Below are positions 44,820-53,343 of a stretch of DNA of 64,000 nucleotides, piece by piece. The DNA comes from Maritimibacter sp. DP1N21-5 (GTDB taxonomy: Bacteria; Pseudomonadota; Alphaproteobacteria; Rhodobacterales; Rhodobacteraceae). The notes below the pieces were generated by a model, which did not search any database, was not told where the DNA came from, and saw nothing but the letters and a program-made list of their open reading frames with translations. The translations under genes and the position numbers were made by a program. Where the stretch lies: NCBI RefSeq assembly GCF_019218295.1, contig NZ_JAHUZF010000003.1, forward strand, positions 124,001 through 188,000, given 5' to 3'. Numbering within the stretch: the stretch's first letter is position 1; each line of letters begins with the position of its first letter.

Positions 44820-45824
44820 TTAGGAACCGGCGTTGATTTCCTGCGCGGCGGCGATGTTGTCGGCGCCGACGTCGCCTTCGAACTGTTCCCAGACGGGCTT
44901 CATCGCGTCGACCCAGGCCTGACGCTGTTCGTCGGTCAGTTCGCGGATCACGCCACCGGCGTCGAGGATCGCCTGACGGTTCTCCATGTCGACGGCGTCG
45001 ATCGCGGCGTTCCGCTCGGCGGTAACTTCGTTCAGGATCGTGAGGAACTGCTCGCGGGTCGCTTCGTCGAGGCTGTCGAGCCAGTCGACCGAGGCCACGA
45101 CGAGGTAATCGAGCACACCATGGTTGGTTTCGGTGGTGCCGTCCTGAACTTCAAAGAACTTCTGGCCGTAGATGTTGGACCAGGTGTTTTCCTGCCCGTC
45201 GACAACGCCGGTCTGGAGCGCGCCGTAAACCTCGGAGAAGGCCATCGGCTGCGGCGAGGCGTCGAGCGCTTCCATCTGGGCCACCAGCACGTCGGAGGGC
45301 TGCACGCGGAACTTGAGCCCGGCGGCGTCTTCGGGCAGTTCGAGCGGCTTGTTGGCCGAGAACTGCTTCAGGCCGTTGTGCCAGAAGGCGAGGCCCTGAA
45401 GCCCGCGGCGCTGCATCGAGTCCATCATCGCCATGCCGGCTTCGGACGTCTGGAAGGCGTCGACGGCGGCCATGTTCTTGAACATGAAGGGCAGGTCGTA
45501 GATGCGGAAGACCTTGGTGAAGGTCTCGAACTTCGACAGCGACGGCGCGGCGAGCTGGACGTCGCCCTGCAGCATGGCCTCGAGCACCTGATCGTCGTTG
45601 TAGAGCGTCGAGTTCGGATAGACCTCCATGCAGGCGGTCCCGTTCATCTCTTCGTTGACGCGCTCCATGAGAAGGTTCGCGGCGATGCCCTTGGGGTGAT
45701 TGTCGGTGTTGGTGACGTGGCTGAACTTGATGACCATCTCGCCATCTTCACAGGCGGCGATAGCGCCGGTGGCGGCAGTTGCGGCTAGAACGGTCGCCAG
45801 AGCGGCGGTCGAAAGGAATTTCAT
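44820..45824 (-). CDS. dctP: TRAP transporter solute-binding protein DctP
   Basis: A 334-residue periplasmic protein. The signal peptide MKFLSTAALATVLAATAATGAIA is followed by IKFSHVTNTDNHPKG. The pocket segments include LKFRVQPSDVLVAQMEALDASPQPMAF, with the conserved arginine that pairs with the substrate carboxylate, and GVVDGQENTWSNIYGQKF. C4-dicarboxylates such as malate, fumarate or succinate are the likely ligands, given the dctBD genes upstream. GGAGGAGACATC precedes the ATG at 45824. Confidence 0.9.
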   Translation of the reverse strand: MKFLSTAALATVLAATAATGAIAACEDGEMVIKFSHVTNTDNHPKGIAANLLMERVNEEMNGTACMEVYPNSTLYNDDQVLEAMLQGDVQLAAPSLSKFETFTKVFRIYDLPFMFKNMAAVDAFQTSEAGMAMMDSMQRRGLQGLAFWHNGLKQFSANKPLELPEDAAGLKFRVQPSDVLVAQMEALDASPQPMAFSEVYGALQTGVVDGQENTWSNIYGQKFFEVQDGTTETNHGVLDYLVVASVDWLDSLDEATREQFLTILNEVTAERNAAIDAVDMENRQAILDAGGVIRELTDEQRQAWVDAMKPVWEQFEGDVGADNIAAAQEINAGS

Positions 45825-45849
45825 GATGTCTCCTCCATGTATCTCCCGG

Positions 45850-45868
45850 CCCCGGACGGGGTCCGGGG
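45850..45868 (-). promoter_or_regulatory. Stem-loop in the 5' untranslated region of dctP
   Basis: CCCCGGAC and GTCCGGGG (45850-45857, 45861-45868) form a perfect 8-bp helix with a 3-base loop, 25 bases upstream of the dctP ATG and close to its ribosome binding site. It may affect message stability or translation. Confidence 0.35.
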
Positions 45869-45997
45869 TTATGTGGCGGAGGTCCGCTGAGACCCGCAAG
45901 AAAAGAAATGCAGGATTTGCATGGCAGCTATTTCGTTTTGTTAATCAGTTGTTTAGTGGGATTTCAGCTGTGGAGGGTGGAAGATGGTGCCCCCTGA

Positions 45998-46048
45998 TGT
46001 GCGGTTTTTCGCACTTCGTTTGCGCCTGACTGTGCGGAATATCGCACA
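45998..46048. promoter_or_regulatory. Tandem palindromes upstream of dctP (probable DctD sites)
   Basis: Two copies of TGTGCGG-N4-TCGCAC lie at 45998-46014 and 46031-46048; the second extends to a perfect TGTGCG-N6-CGCACA. Their centres are 33 bases apart, about three helical turns, and they sit 170-220 bases upstream of the dctP start. This is the spacing of an upstream activator site for an NtrC/DctD-like protein. I saw no -24/-12 (sigma54) element between them and dctP. Confidence 0.6.
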
Positions 46049-46081
46049 GCCTTGGGAAGGTCTTCACGCCGGAATTACGGA

Positions 46082-47305
46082 TCAGCGATAATCCTCGGGC
46101 TTCAGCCCATGCCGGGCGAGCTTGTCGTAGAACGTCTTGCGCGGGAGTTTGAGAGCTCGCGCAGCCTCGGTCGCGTTGCCGGCGTGGTCACGCAGCGCCT
46201 CGGCCAGAAAGGTGCGCTCCACCTCGGCCATGCGTTCGGCCAGACCCAGTTCCGGCGAGCTGTCCGGCTCGGTCATGCCCATGGCATAGCGCATCGCTGC
46301 GTTCATGAGTGCGCGGGCGTTGCCGGGCCAATCTTCGGCCACGAGCCGCTGCATGGTTTCCGGGGGAACCTCGGGCAGGGGCAGGGCCGCCTGTTCGCAG
46401 GCAATGGCGAGGTAATGGCGAAAGAGCGCAGGGATATCCTCCCGCCGGTCGCGCAGGGGCGGAATATGAATGCGCGCTGCGTCAAGCCGGTAGTAGAGGT
46501 CCGGGTGGAAGCTGCCGTTTTCGGCAAGCTTTCCGAGGTCCTGATAGGTGCCGGCGATGACTCGCGGAGCCGAGGGGTCCTCCATCCCTTCGATCAGGGC
46601 GAACTGGGCCGGCTGCGGCAGGGCGGCGATTTCGTCGAAGAACAGGCTCCCGCCCTCCGCCTCCCGGAAGTTGGCGGCGAGGCTGGTGGGGGTTGCCCCG
46701 GCGGCCGCGATCTTCAGGAAAGGGCCGCGCGATATGGCGGAGAGCAGATGGATGACTTCGGCCATCTTCGCGGTGCCAACGCCGGGCTCGCCCGTGATGA
46801 GCACATCGGCCATGGTGCGCGCCACGGCTCGGGCATCGGCGCGCATCTTCTGCGACAGGGCCGATGATCCGCGCAGAAGCCGAGCGGCGGCGTCGCCCGA
46901 TTGCACCTGCGCCTTGAGCGCGCGGTTTTCCAGCACGAGATCCCGGGTCTTGAGGGCCTTCTCCACCACTGCGATCAGCGCGGCGGGGGCACAGGGTTTT
47001 TCCAGAAAGTCGAAGGCGCCCGAAGCCATGCCGCGCACGGCGGTCGGCACGTCACCTTCGCCGGTCAGAAGGATCACAGGCAGCTCGGGATCGACCGTAT
47101 GGGCAAAGTCGAGCAGGGCGAAGCCGTCCTTGCCCGGCATGCGGATGTCGCTGACGACGACGCCGCGGAAGTCCGCGGAAAGGTGGTCCTTCGCCTCGAT
47201 ATAACTGCCCGCGAGCGTCGGCAGCAGGTCGGCAAGCTCGAGCGTCTGGCCCAGCGCCTCGCGCACCGAGGCGTCGTCGTCCACCAGCAGCACGCGGCGG
47301 GTCAT
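46082..47305 (-). CDS. dctD: DctD-like response regulator with degenerate AAA+ domain
   Basis: A 407-residue NtrC-type protein. It has a receiver domain with the phospho-acceptor Asp53 (VSDIRMPG) and Lys103, a central AAA+ domain, and a C-terminal Fis helix-turn-helix (GNATEAARALKLPRKTFYDKL). The central domain is unusual: Walker A reads GEPGVGTAK (172-180) with Thr178 where the lysine of GESGTGKE should be, and the roughly 25-residue stretch containing ESELFGHEKGAFTGA is deleted between residues 197 and 215. Walker B (SLFFDEI) and the C-terminal RLDAARIHIPPLRDR remain. It probably cannot activate sigma54 polymerase. It overlaps dctB by 4 bases. Confidence 0.88.
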   Translation of the reverse strand: MTRRVLLVDDDASVREALGQTLELADLLPTLAGSYIEAKDHLSADFRGVVVSDIRMPGKDGFALLDFAHTVDPELPVILLTGEGDVPTAVRGMASGAFDFLEKPCAPAALIAVVEKALKTRDLVLENRALKAQVQSGDAAARLLRGSSALSQKMRADARAVARTMADVLITGEPGVGTAKMAEVIHLLSAISRGPFLKIAAAGATPTSLAANFREAEGGSLFFDEIAALPQPAQFALIEGMEDPSAPRVIAGTYQDLGKLAENGSFHPDLYYRLDAARIHIPPLRDRREDIPALFRHYLAIACEQAALPLPEVPPETMQRLVAEDWPGNARALMNAAMRYAMGMTEPDSSPELGLAERMAEVERTFLAEALRDHAGNATEAARALKLPRKTFYDKLARHGLKPEDYR

Positions 47306-49026
47306 GCGGCGGCTTCCTTGGGATCGGAAGGAAGCAGGTCCACGGTGAAGATGGCGCCACCCTCGGGATGATTGGCGCCCCGGATCGCGCCGCCGAACCC
47401 TTGCACCAGCCCGTAGGAGATCGAGAGACCGAGCCCCATGCCTTCGGCGCTTCCCGGGGACTTGGTCGAATAGAAGGGGTCGAAGACCCGGTCGGGATCG
47501 GCGATCCCCGGTCCGCTGTCCCGCACGCTCAGTTGCACGGGGTCGCCGGGTGTCAGGCTGATCGAGACGCAGCCGCCCTGACCCATGGCGTCGATGGCAT
47601 TGGACAGCAGGTTCACCACGACCTGTTGCAGTCGTACCTCGCCGCCCTTGACGATGACGGGCGCCTGCGGAGACCGCCAGTCCAGCGTGACGTCATGCCT
47701 GCGCTGCTTGTCCGCGGTTACCTCGAGCGCGGCCTCGATCACGCCGACGAGATCCACATCCGTGATCGGACCGCTTTCCTGCCGGGCAAAGGCACGCAGG
47801 TTCTGGATGATGCGTCCCATCCGGCGGGCCAGTTCCGAGATCTTGGCGAGGTTTTCGCGCGCGATGTCGGGTTTGCCCCGCTCGAAATAGGCCTCGCCGT
47901 TTTCTGCGAAGGACCGGATCGCCATGAGGGGCTGGTTGAGCTCGTGGGAAATGCCGGCCGACATCTGCCCCAGCGCCGACAGCTTGCCCGCCTGGACAAG
48001 ATCGGCCTGCGCGCGTTGCAGCGCCGCCTGCGCCTCTTTCCGCTCGGCCACCTCGCGGGTCAGGGCGGTGTTCGCCGCCGTCAGCTCCTGCGTGCGTTCG
48101 CTGACACGAGCTTCCAGCCGGGCATTGGCCTCGGCCTCGACGGCCAGCCGGTGGGCCAGCACCATGCGGTTCTGCTGCACGAAGAACAGCACCGCGCCGA
48201 AGGTCATCAGAGCGCCTGCCGTAATCAGCCCCCAGAGCACCGCGCCCGCAAATGCGCCGGAAGTGTCGATGAGCATCTCGGCGGTGAGGTTCAGGGTCGG
48301 CATGTCGCGGACAAGATGGATCGCGTGGGAGGGAAGATACCGCCCCCCATCCAGTTGCCAGATGTCGTGACCGCCGACGATCCGGTCGAAATAGGCGGGA
48401 AACTCCAACACCCGGTCCGCAAGGATCAGGTCGGACCGGTTGGTGATGAAGACTTGCCCGGTCCGGTCGGTAAAGAACACGGGCGGGGCATCACCGGGCC
48501 AGTTGTCCTCGATCTGGCTGACCTCCATCCGGGTCATGACCGCGCCCGAGACGGAACCATCCGGGCGCAATACCGGCGCGGCGAAGCTGAAATACCGGTT
48601 CGGGCCGTCGGCGGCGGCAGCGGTTTCGCTCTGGGTGCCAAGCGCGCCCGACAGCGCCCGCGCGAGGGGCGCGAGGGCCGGGTCCCGGGCGACCGATGCT
48701 CCCTGACTGCCGGCGACGATCCGACCGTCGGGATCGACCACCGCGACATCCGCCGCTCCGGTCATATCGGCCATGGACTGCACGACCTCGTCCGCGACCG
48801 TGGCATCGCCTCCCCCCGCGAGAAGCGCCTGAAGGTCGGGATGGCGCGACAGGATCACCGCGAGTTCGCGGTAACGATAGAGCTGCGCCGCGACCCGGTC
48901 GGTGGCGAGCGAAAGGTCGGCCTCGCCGCGCTCCGCCATGCGGTCGAGACGGTCGTGATAGACCGTCCAGCCGACACTGCCTGCCATCATGAGGGCGACG
49001 ATCAGAAAGGTGAAGATACGGGCCAT
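47302..49026 (-). CDS. dctB: DctB-like sensor histidine kinase
   Basis: A 574-residue membrane kinase. A first helix (residues 4-20) and a second (about 264-286) flank a periplasmic double-PAS/Cache sensor domain typical of DctB. A coiled-coil linker (EARVSERTQELTAANTALTREVAERKEAQ) follows, then the phospho-acceptor motif GISHELNQPL, the N box NLLSNAIDAM, and DSGPGIADP and GMGLGLSISYGL in the ATPase domain. It should sense C4-dicarboxylates in the periplasm and phosphorylate the DctD-like protein encoded next to it. Confidence 0.92.
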   Translation of the reverse strand: MARIFTFLIVALMMAGSVGWTVYHDRLDRMAERGEADLSLATDRVAAQLYRYRELAVILSRHPDLQALLAGGGDATVADEVVQSMADMTGAADVAVVDPDGRIVAGSQGASVARDPALAPLARALSGALGTQSETAAAADGPNRYFSFAAPVLRPDGSVSGAVMTRMEVSQIEDNWPGDAPPVFFTDRTGQVFITNRSDLILADRVLEFPAYFDRIVGGHDIWQLDGGRYLPSHAIHLVRDMPTLNLTAEMLIDTSGAFAGAVLWGLITAGALMTFGAVLFFVQQNRMVLAHRLAVEAEANARLEARVSERTQELTAANTALTREVAERKEAQAALQRAQADLVQAGKLSALGQMSAGISHELNQPLMAIRSFAENGEAYFERGKPDIARENLAKISELARRMGRIIQNLRAFARQESGPITDVDLVGVIEAALEVTADKQRRHDVTLDWRSPQAPVIVKGGEVRLQQVVVNLLSNAIDAMGQGGCVSISLTPGDPVQLSVRDSGPGIADPDRVFDPFYSTKSPGSAEGMGLGLSISYGLVQGFGGAIRGANHPEGGAIFTVDLLPSDPKEAAA

Positions 49027-49092
49027 GGGCGCCTGCGTTTGAACCGGACGCCGACGATCATAGGCCGGGCGGGCAGCCTTGGCGAGGGCCGC

Positions 49093-49830
49093 CTAGTCTT
49101 CGAGCTTGAAGTTCGGCAGGCTGTCCAGCGCGCTCTTGAGTGCATCGCCCCATCCCGAGGAAATGCTCTGGAAGTAGGGGTCCGTCGCGGCGATCCGGCC
49201 CCGCGTGCCAAGCCGGAAGCTGTCGGTCGTATAGAGTTGGTAGTCGAAAGGCAGGCCGACGGAGAGGTTCGCCTTCACGGTGGAATCGAAACTCACCAGC
49301 AGAAGTTTCAGCGCCTCCTCGAAGGTGGCACCCCGGTCATAGGCCCGCACGAGGATAGGACGGCCGTACTTCGTCTCGCCAATCTGGAAATAGGGCGTAT
49401 CCTCGCCCGCTTCGATGAAGTTCCCCTCGGGATAGATCAGGAACAGGCGCGGCGGGCTGCCTGCGATCTGGCCGCCGAAGATCAGCGTCGCACCGAAAGA
49501 CGCATCGGCCCTCTGCCCCGCCTGCGCGTGGGTCGAGATGACGTCCTTGAGCGTCTTGGCGACAAGCTGCGCGGCCTGAAACATCGAGGGCGTCTCGAGG
49601 ATCGACGGCGCGCGTTCCTGGGGCGCCTTCGTGCGTTCGTCCAGCGTCGAGACGACGGCCTGCGTCGTGGCGAGGTTGCCGGCCGACATGAGCATGAGCA
49701 CCCGTTCGCCGGATTCTTCCCAGACGTGAAGTTTCTTGAACGTCGAGATGTTGTCCACGCCCGCGTTCGTGCGGGTGTCCGACATCATGACGAGACCCTG
49801 GTCGAGCATCAAGCCAACGCAATAGGTCAT
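49093..49830 (-). CDS. Anbu, proteasome beta-subunit-like peptidase
   Basis: A 245-residue N-terminal-nucleophile hydrolase of the Anbu (ancestral beta subunit, COG3484) family. After removal of Met1, Thr2 in MTYCVGLMLDQGLVMMSDTRTNAGVDN would be the nucleophile. Other family parts are LMLMSAGNLATTQAV, SFGATLIFGGQIAG and YGRPIL. Anbu forms open-ring assemblies related to the 20S proteasome, and its substrates are unknown. It is the last of four genes with ATP-grasp, Alpha-E and transglutaminase partners, a known conserved cluster. Confidence 0.9.
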   Translation of the reverse strand: MTYCVGLMLDQGLVMMSDTRTNAGVDNISTFKKLHVWEESGERVLMLMSAGNLATTQAVVSTLDERTKAPQERAPSILETPSMFQAAQLVAKTLKDVISTHAQAGQRADASFGATLIFGGQIAGSPPRLFLIYPEGNFIEAGEDTPYFQIGETKYGRPILVRAYDRGATFEEALKLLLVSFDSTVKANLSVGLPFDYQLYTTDSFRLGTRGRIAATDPYFQSISSGWGDALKSALDSLPNFKLED

Positions 49831-49839
49831 GGCCGCCCC

Positions 49840-50637
49840 TTACTGCTGTGCGACTTCGATCTGGACGTCGAGCTTTTCGTCCGCGCCCCCGAAGCGAGAG
49901 CCAATTACAGGAGCAGCCCCGGAATAGTCCAGCCCCGTCGCGACGCGCACATAGCGATCGTCGGGCGACTGTGCGTTCGATACATCGAAGCCGACCCAGC
50001 CCAACCCGTTCACATGGACCTCTGCCCAGGCATGGGTGGCGTCCTGTTCGGTGCGATCGTCCATCATGAGATAGCCGGACACGTAGCGCGCCGGGAACCC
50101 CATCTCGCGGGCGCAGGCAATAAAGATATGGGCGTGGTCCTGGCAGACGCCGTGGCCAGCCGCGATCGCCTCTTCCGCCGTCCATCCGCTGTCGGAGGCC
50201 CCGACCGTATAGGTGACGGTCTCGGCGACGGTGCCTGACAGAGCATGAAGCCGTTCGATGTCGGTGTCGCCTTCGACCTGCCGGATGATGGCGCGGGTGC
50301 CCGTGCCGGGCTTGGTCAGAGTGGTGGGCCGCTCGAAAAGCCACAGCGGCGCGAGCCCCACGTGCCGTCCGACGACGCCGGCGTTGTCGGTGATCTCTAC
50401 CTCGCCCTCGCTGCGCACGACGACTTCGCGTGTCTCACGGTCGAAGCTGATCAGCTCCACGAGGTTGTTGTGATGGTCGGTGAAGGTCACTTCCTTCTTG
50501 CCGCCCTCGACCGTCGTCGCCCAGTTGAGCACCGTCTGCTGATGATTGTTCTTGGGCGTCTTGCGAAGCTGTTCGAGCCCGTAGAGCACCGGTTCATCGA
50601 AGCGGTAGCTCGTCTTGTGTGTGATCTTGAGCCGCAT
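49840..50637 (-). CDS. Transglutaminase-like cysteine peptidase (Anbu operon)
   Basis: A 265-residue protein. The N-terminal beta domain MRLKITHKTSYRFDEPV is the bacterial transglutaminase-like N-terminal region. The C-terminal part holds the triad: Cys in GHGVCQDHAH, His in DATHAWAEVHV and Asp in GFDVSNA. It likely cleaves or transfers amide bonds in a peptide product. It lies 6 bases after the Alpha-E gene and 9 bases before Anbu, so the four genes form one transcript. Confidence 0.9.
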   Translation of the reverse strand: MRLKITHKTSYRFDEPVLYGLEQLRKTPKNNHQQTVLNWATTVEGGKKEVTFTDHHNNLVELISFDRETREVVVRSEGEVEITDNAGVVGRHVGLAPLWLFERPTTLTKPGTGTRAIIRQVEGDTDIERLHALSGTVAETVTYTVGASDSGWTAEEAIAAGHGVCQDHAHIFIACAREMGFPARYVSGYLMMDDRTEQDATHAWAEVHVNGLGWVGFDVSNAQSPDDRYVRVATGLDYSGAAPVIGSRFGGADEKLDVQIEVAQQ

Positions 50638-50643
50638 CTGAAC

Positions 50644-51585
50644 CTAAACGTAGAACCTGTAGTCTTCTTCGATCTGCCCGGACAGTTCGCCAAGGCTTCC
50701 CAGCACGCTCTGGATATATTCGTGCAGACCGAAGTCGAAGATTTCGTTGACATCATGCATGGAAAACCGCTGGGCGAGCGTGTCGGCGATGTCATGCGAC
50801 GGTGCGCGCGCGCCGTAGTCCTGCGCGAGATAGTTGAGGTTGTTGCGCAGCTTGGACACGCAGAAATTGAGGCTTCTGGGCATCCGTTTGTCGAGGATCA
50901 GGAACTGCGCGATGTCGCGCGAGTTGATCGCGCTTCCATAGGCCGTGCGATAGCCGCCACGGGCCGACACCGCCCTGAGGATCAATTCCCACTGCACGTT
51001 GTCCACCGTGCCGCCGACGGAGAAGACCGACGGCAGAAGGACATAGTATTTCACATCGAGGATCCGCGCCGTGTTGTCGGCCCGCTCGAGGAAGGTCCCG
51101 ATCCGCGCGAAATCATACATGTCGTTGCGCAACATGGTGCCATGGGTCGCACCCCGGACGAGCGCGGTGCGGTGCCGGATGTTCTTCAGGACCGCCGGAA
51201 GGTCCCGCTCACTGACCTTGCGGGCGAGGTCGTCGCGCGTCGCCATGTAGCAGGCGTTGACCGCTTCCCAGACCTCCATCGTCAGCGCCGTGCGCACCAT
51301 GCGCGCGTTCTGGCGGGCGGCGGCGATGGTCGAAAGGACGGAGGACGAGTTGTCCTTGGACCTGAGCAGCCAGTCGATGGCGTGGTCCTTCGTGACCTCG
51401 TCGTGGGTCATGTTGTAGCCGTATTCGACACCGGCGGTCTGCATGATCGAGCGCCATTCGTCATCGGAATTGCCCGAGCGTGTCAGCGCGATGCGCTGGC
51501 CGGTTTCGATCAGGCGGGATGTGTTCTCGGCCCGCTCCAGAGAGCGATACATCCAGAAGAGGCCGTTCGCGGTCTTGCCTAGCAT
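50644..51585 (-). CDS. Alpha-E domain protein (Anbu operon)
   Basis: A 313-residue all-helical protein of the Alpha-E (DUF403, COG2307) family. The opening MLGKTANGLFWMYRSLERAENTSRLIE is characteristic, as are EWELILRAV-like helices and IRHRTALVRGATHGTMLRND. Its biochemical role is unknown; it is always found with the circularly permuted ATP-grasp gene, which lies 4 bases upstream here. GGAGGACTGAGGCC precedes the ATG. Confidence 0.88.
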   Translation of the reverse strand: MLGKTANGLFWMYRSLERAENTSRLIETGQRIALTRSGNSDDEWRSIMQTAGVEYGYNMTHDEVTKDHAIDWLLRSKDNSSSVLSTIAAARQNARMVRTALTMEVWEAVNACYMATRDDLARKVSERDLPAVLKNIRHRTALVRGATHGTMLRNDMYDFARIGTFLERADNTARILDVKYYVLLPSVFSVGGTVDNVQWELILRAVSARGGYRTAYGSAINSRDIAQFLILDKRMPRSLNFCVSKLRNNLNYLAQDYGARAPSHDIADTLAQRFSMHDVNEIFDFGLHEYIQSVLGSLGELSGQIEEDYRFYV

Positions 51586-51589
51586 GGCC

Positions 51590-53014
51590 TCAGTCCTCCA
51601 GCACCCAGGTGTCCTTGGTCCCGCCGCCCTGCGACGAGTTCACCACGAGCGAGCCTTTCTTGAGCGCGACGCGGGTGAGACCCCCAGGGGTGATGTTGAT
51701 CCCCTCGGGCGAGCACAGGACGAAGGGCCGCAGGTCCACGTGACGGGGCGCGAGGCCCTTCTTCGTGAAGATCGGCACCGTGGAGAGCGACAGCGTGGGC
51801 TGCGCGATATAGTTCGATGGCTTCGCGATGAGCTTCTTGCGGAATTCCGCAAGCTCCTTGCGCGACGACGTGGGCCCGATGAGCATCCCGTAGCCGCCCG
51901 ACCCGTGCACCTCTTTCACGACCAGTTCGGCGAGGTTGTCGAGCACGTATTGAAGGCTGTCGGCGTCCGAGCAACGCCAGGTCGGCACATTCTCGAGGAT
52001 GGGGCGCTCGCCGGTGTAGAATTCGACGATGTCGGGCATGTAGCTGTAGATCGCCTTGTCGTCCGCGATGCCGGTGCCCGGCGCGTTGGCGATGGTGATC
52101 CCGCCCGCGCGATAGACATCCAGGATCCCCGGAATGCCAAGCTGGCTGTCGGGGTTAAAGTTGAGTGGATCGAGGAAGTCGTCGTCGACGCGACGATAGA
52201 GTACGTCGATGGGCTGATAGCCCTGCGTCGTGCGCATGGCCACGCGCCCGTCCACGACACGCAGATCGTGGCCCTCTACAAGTTCGACCCCCATCTGGTC
52301 GGCCAGGAAGCTGTGTTCGAAATAGGCCGAATTGTAGATCCCCGGCGTCAGCACTGCCACGGTGGGCGGCCCGTCACAGGCGGGCGGTGCGCAGGCGGCG
52401 AGCGAGCGGCGCAGGTTGGCCGGATAGTCCGACACCCGGCGCACGTTGGTGCGGGCGAAGAGCTCGGGGAACATCTGGAGCATGGTTTCGCGGTTCTCGA
52501 GCATGTAGCTCACACCCGAAGGCGTCCGCGCGTTGTCTTCGAGCACGTAGAACTCGTTGTCGCCCGTGCGGACAAGGTCGATGCCCACGATATGGGTGTA
52601 GATGCCGCCGGGCGGGTTCACCCCGATCATCTTGGGCTGGAAGGCGTCGTTGCGGGCGATCATCTCCTGCGGGAGCCGCCCCGCCTTGATGATCTCCTGG
52701 CGGTTGTAGATGTCATGCAGGAAAGCGTTGATCGCGCGCACGCGCTGTTCGATCCCCTTCGACAGCTTCTGCCATTCGCGCCCGGAAATGATCCGGGGAA
52801 TTATGTCGAAGGGAATAAGCCGCTCTTCGGCTTCGGCCCGTCCATAGACGTTGAAGGTGATCCCCGTCAGCCGGAAAAGCTCGTCCGCTTCGCGCTGCTT
52901 TTGTCGCAATCGGGTGGGATCTTCCCCGTCGAACCAGGTGTTAAACTCGGCATAGGGCGAACGAAGCGCCTCGTCGCGGCCCCACATTTCGTCAAAGATC
53001 TTACCGTCGCTCAT
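51590..53014 (-). CDS. Circularly permuted ATP-grasp protein (Anbu operon)
   Basis: A 474-residue circularly permuted ATP-grasp type 2 protein (COG2308). It contains NAFLHDIYNRQEIIKAG, the DLVRTGDNEFYVLEDNARTPSGVSYMLENRE segment with metal- and ATP-binding residues, and KEVHGSGGYGMLIGP as glycine-rich loop. ATP-grasp enzymes join a carboxylate to an amine, so the operon is thought to make a peptide-like modification that the transglutaminase and Anbu later process. It is the first gene of the operon. Confidence 0.9.
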   Translation of the reverse strand: MSDGKIFDEMWGRDEALRSPYAEFNTWFDGEDPTRLRQKQREADELFRLTGITFNVYGRAEAEERLIPFDIIPRIISGREWQKLSKGIEQRVRAINAFLHDIYNRQEIIKAGRLPQEMIARNDAFQPKMIGVNPPGGIYTHIVGIDLVRTGDNEFYVLEDNARTPSGVSYMLENRETMLQMFPELFARTNVRRVSDYPANLRRSLAACAPPACDGPPTVAVLTPGIYNSAYFEHSFLADQMGVELVEGHDLRVVDGRVAMRTTQGYQPIDVLYRRVDDDFLDPLNFNPDSQLGIPGILDVYRAGGITIANAPGTGIADDKAIYSYMPDIVEFYTGERPILENVPTWRCSDADSLQYVLDNLAELVVKEVHGSGGYGMLIGPTSSRKELAEFRKKLIAKPSNYIAQPTLSLSTVPIFTKKGLAPRHVDLRPFVLCSPEGINITPGGLTRVALKKGSLVVNSSQGGGTKDTWVLED

Positions 53015-53343
53015 GATCCCACTCTACTCACCTCTCGCGCGACCACAAACGAATTGCGACGGCATGGGAACGAGGGCCGGTGCCTCCCGGATCGGAGGTT
53101 CACGCTTGTGCCTAAAGCTTGTGCAGATCCGTGGGAATGCGCCGTTATTTGCGCCTCACATCACGCCTAAACCGCGTCCCTGACGTGACAATTTTGCCCG
53201 GCACGCGCCAGTGTTGACCCCGGTTACGGACCAGATGGTCCATTTGTGCTGGAAAATATCGAAGGATACCGCTATGGCTCTCGAAAGAGATAAGCAAGCG
53301 GCCGATTACAAAGAGCTGCTGCATCGAGGTAGGCGGTAAAGAC
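53015..53343. other. Intergenic region between the Anbu operon and the adhesin operon
   Basis: These 329 bases separate two divergent operons and should hold promoters for both. A perfect palindrome GGACCA-GA-TGGTCC is at 53228-53241, nine bases after a TTGACC (53214-53219) that could be a -35 box; no convincing -10 box was seen at the right spacing. A short possible frame (53274-53339) precedes the adhesin gene. Nothing else could be recognised. Confidence 0.4.
53274..53339 (+). CDS. Possible 21-residue peptide just upstream of the adhesin gene
   Basis: An ATG at 53274, preceded by AAGGA eight bases upstream, opens MALERDKQAADYKELLHRGRR, ending with TAA four bases before the adhesin ATG. 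The tight spacing suggests translational coupling. There is no homology or codon evidence beyond position, and it may be chance. Confidence 0.3.
   Translation: MALERDKQAADYKELLHRGRR

Noticed and set aside
42467..44836. A 789-codon plus-strand frame opposite dctM and dctQ
   Set aside because: Its product is a run of Asp, His, Arg and Glu without any fold signal. It mirrors the hydrophobic codons of the TRAP permeases read backwards.
45825..45997. A sigma54 (-24/-12) promoter for dctP
   Set aside because: I looked for TGGCAC-N5-TTGC on the transcribed strand in this stretch and found no match with the GG and GC spacing.
47368..50238. A 956-codon open frame on the plus strand opposite dctB and the Anbu genes
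   Set aside because: High-GC coding strands produce long antisense frames. This one has no ribosome binding site, domain or motif, and its product is rich in Arg, Gly and His in the pattern of a shadow of the real genes.
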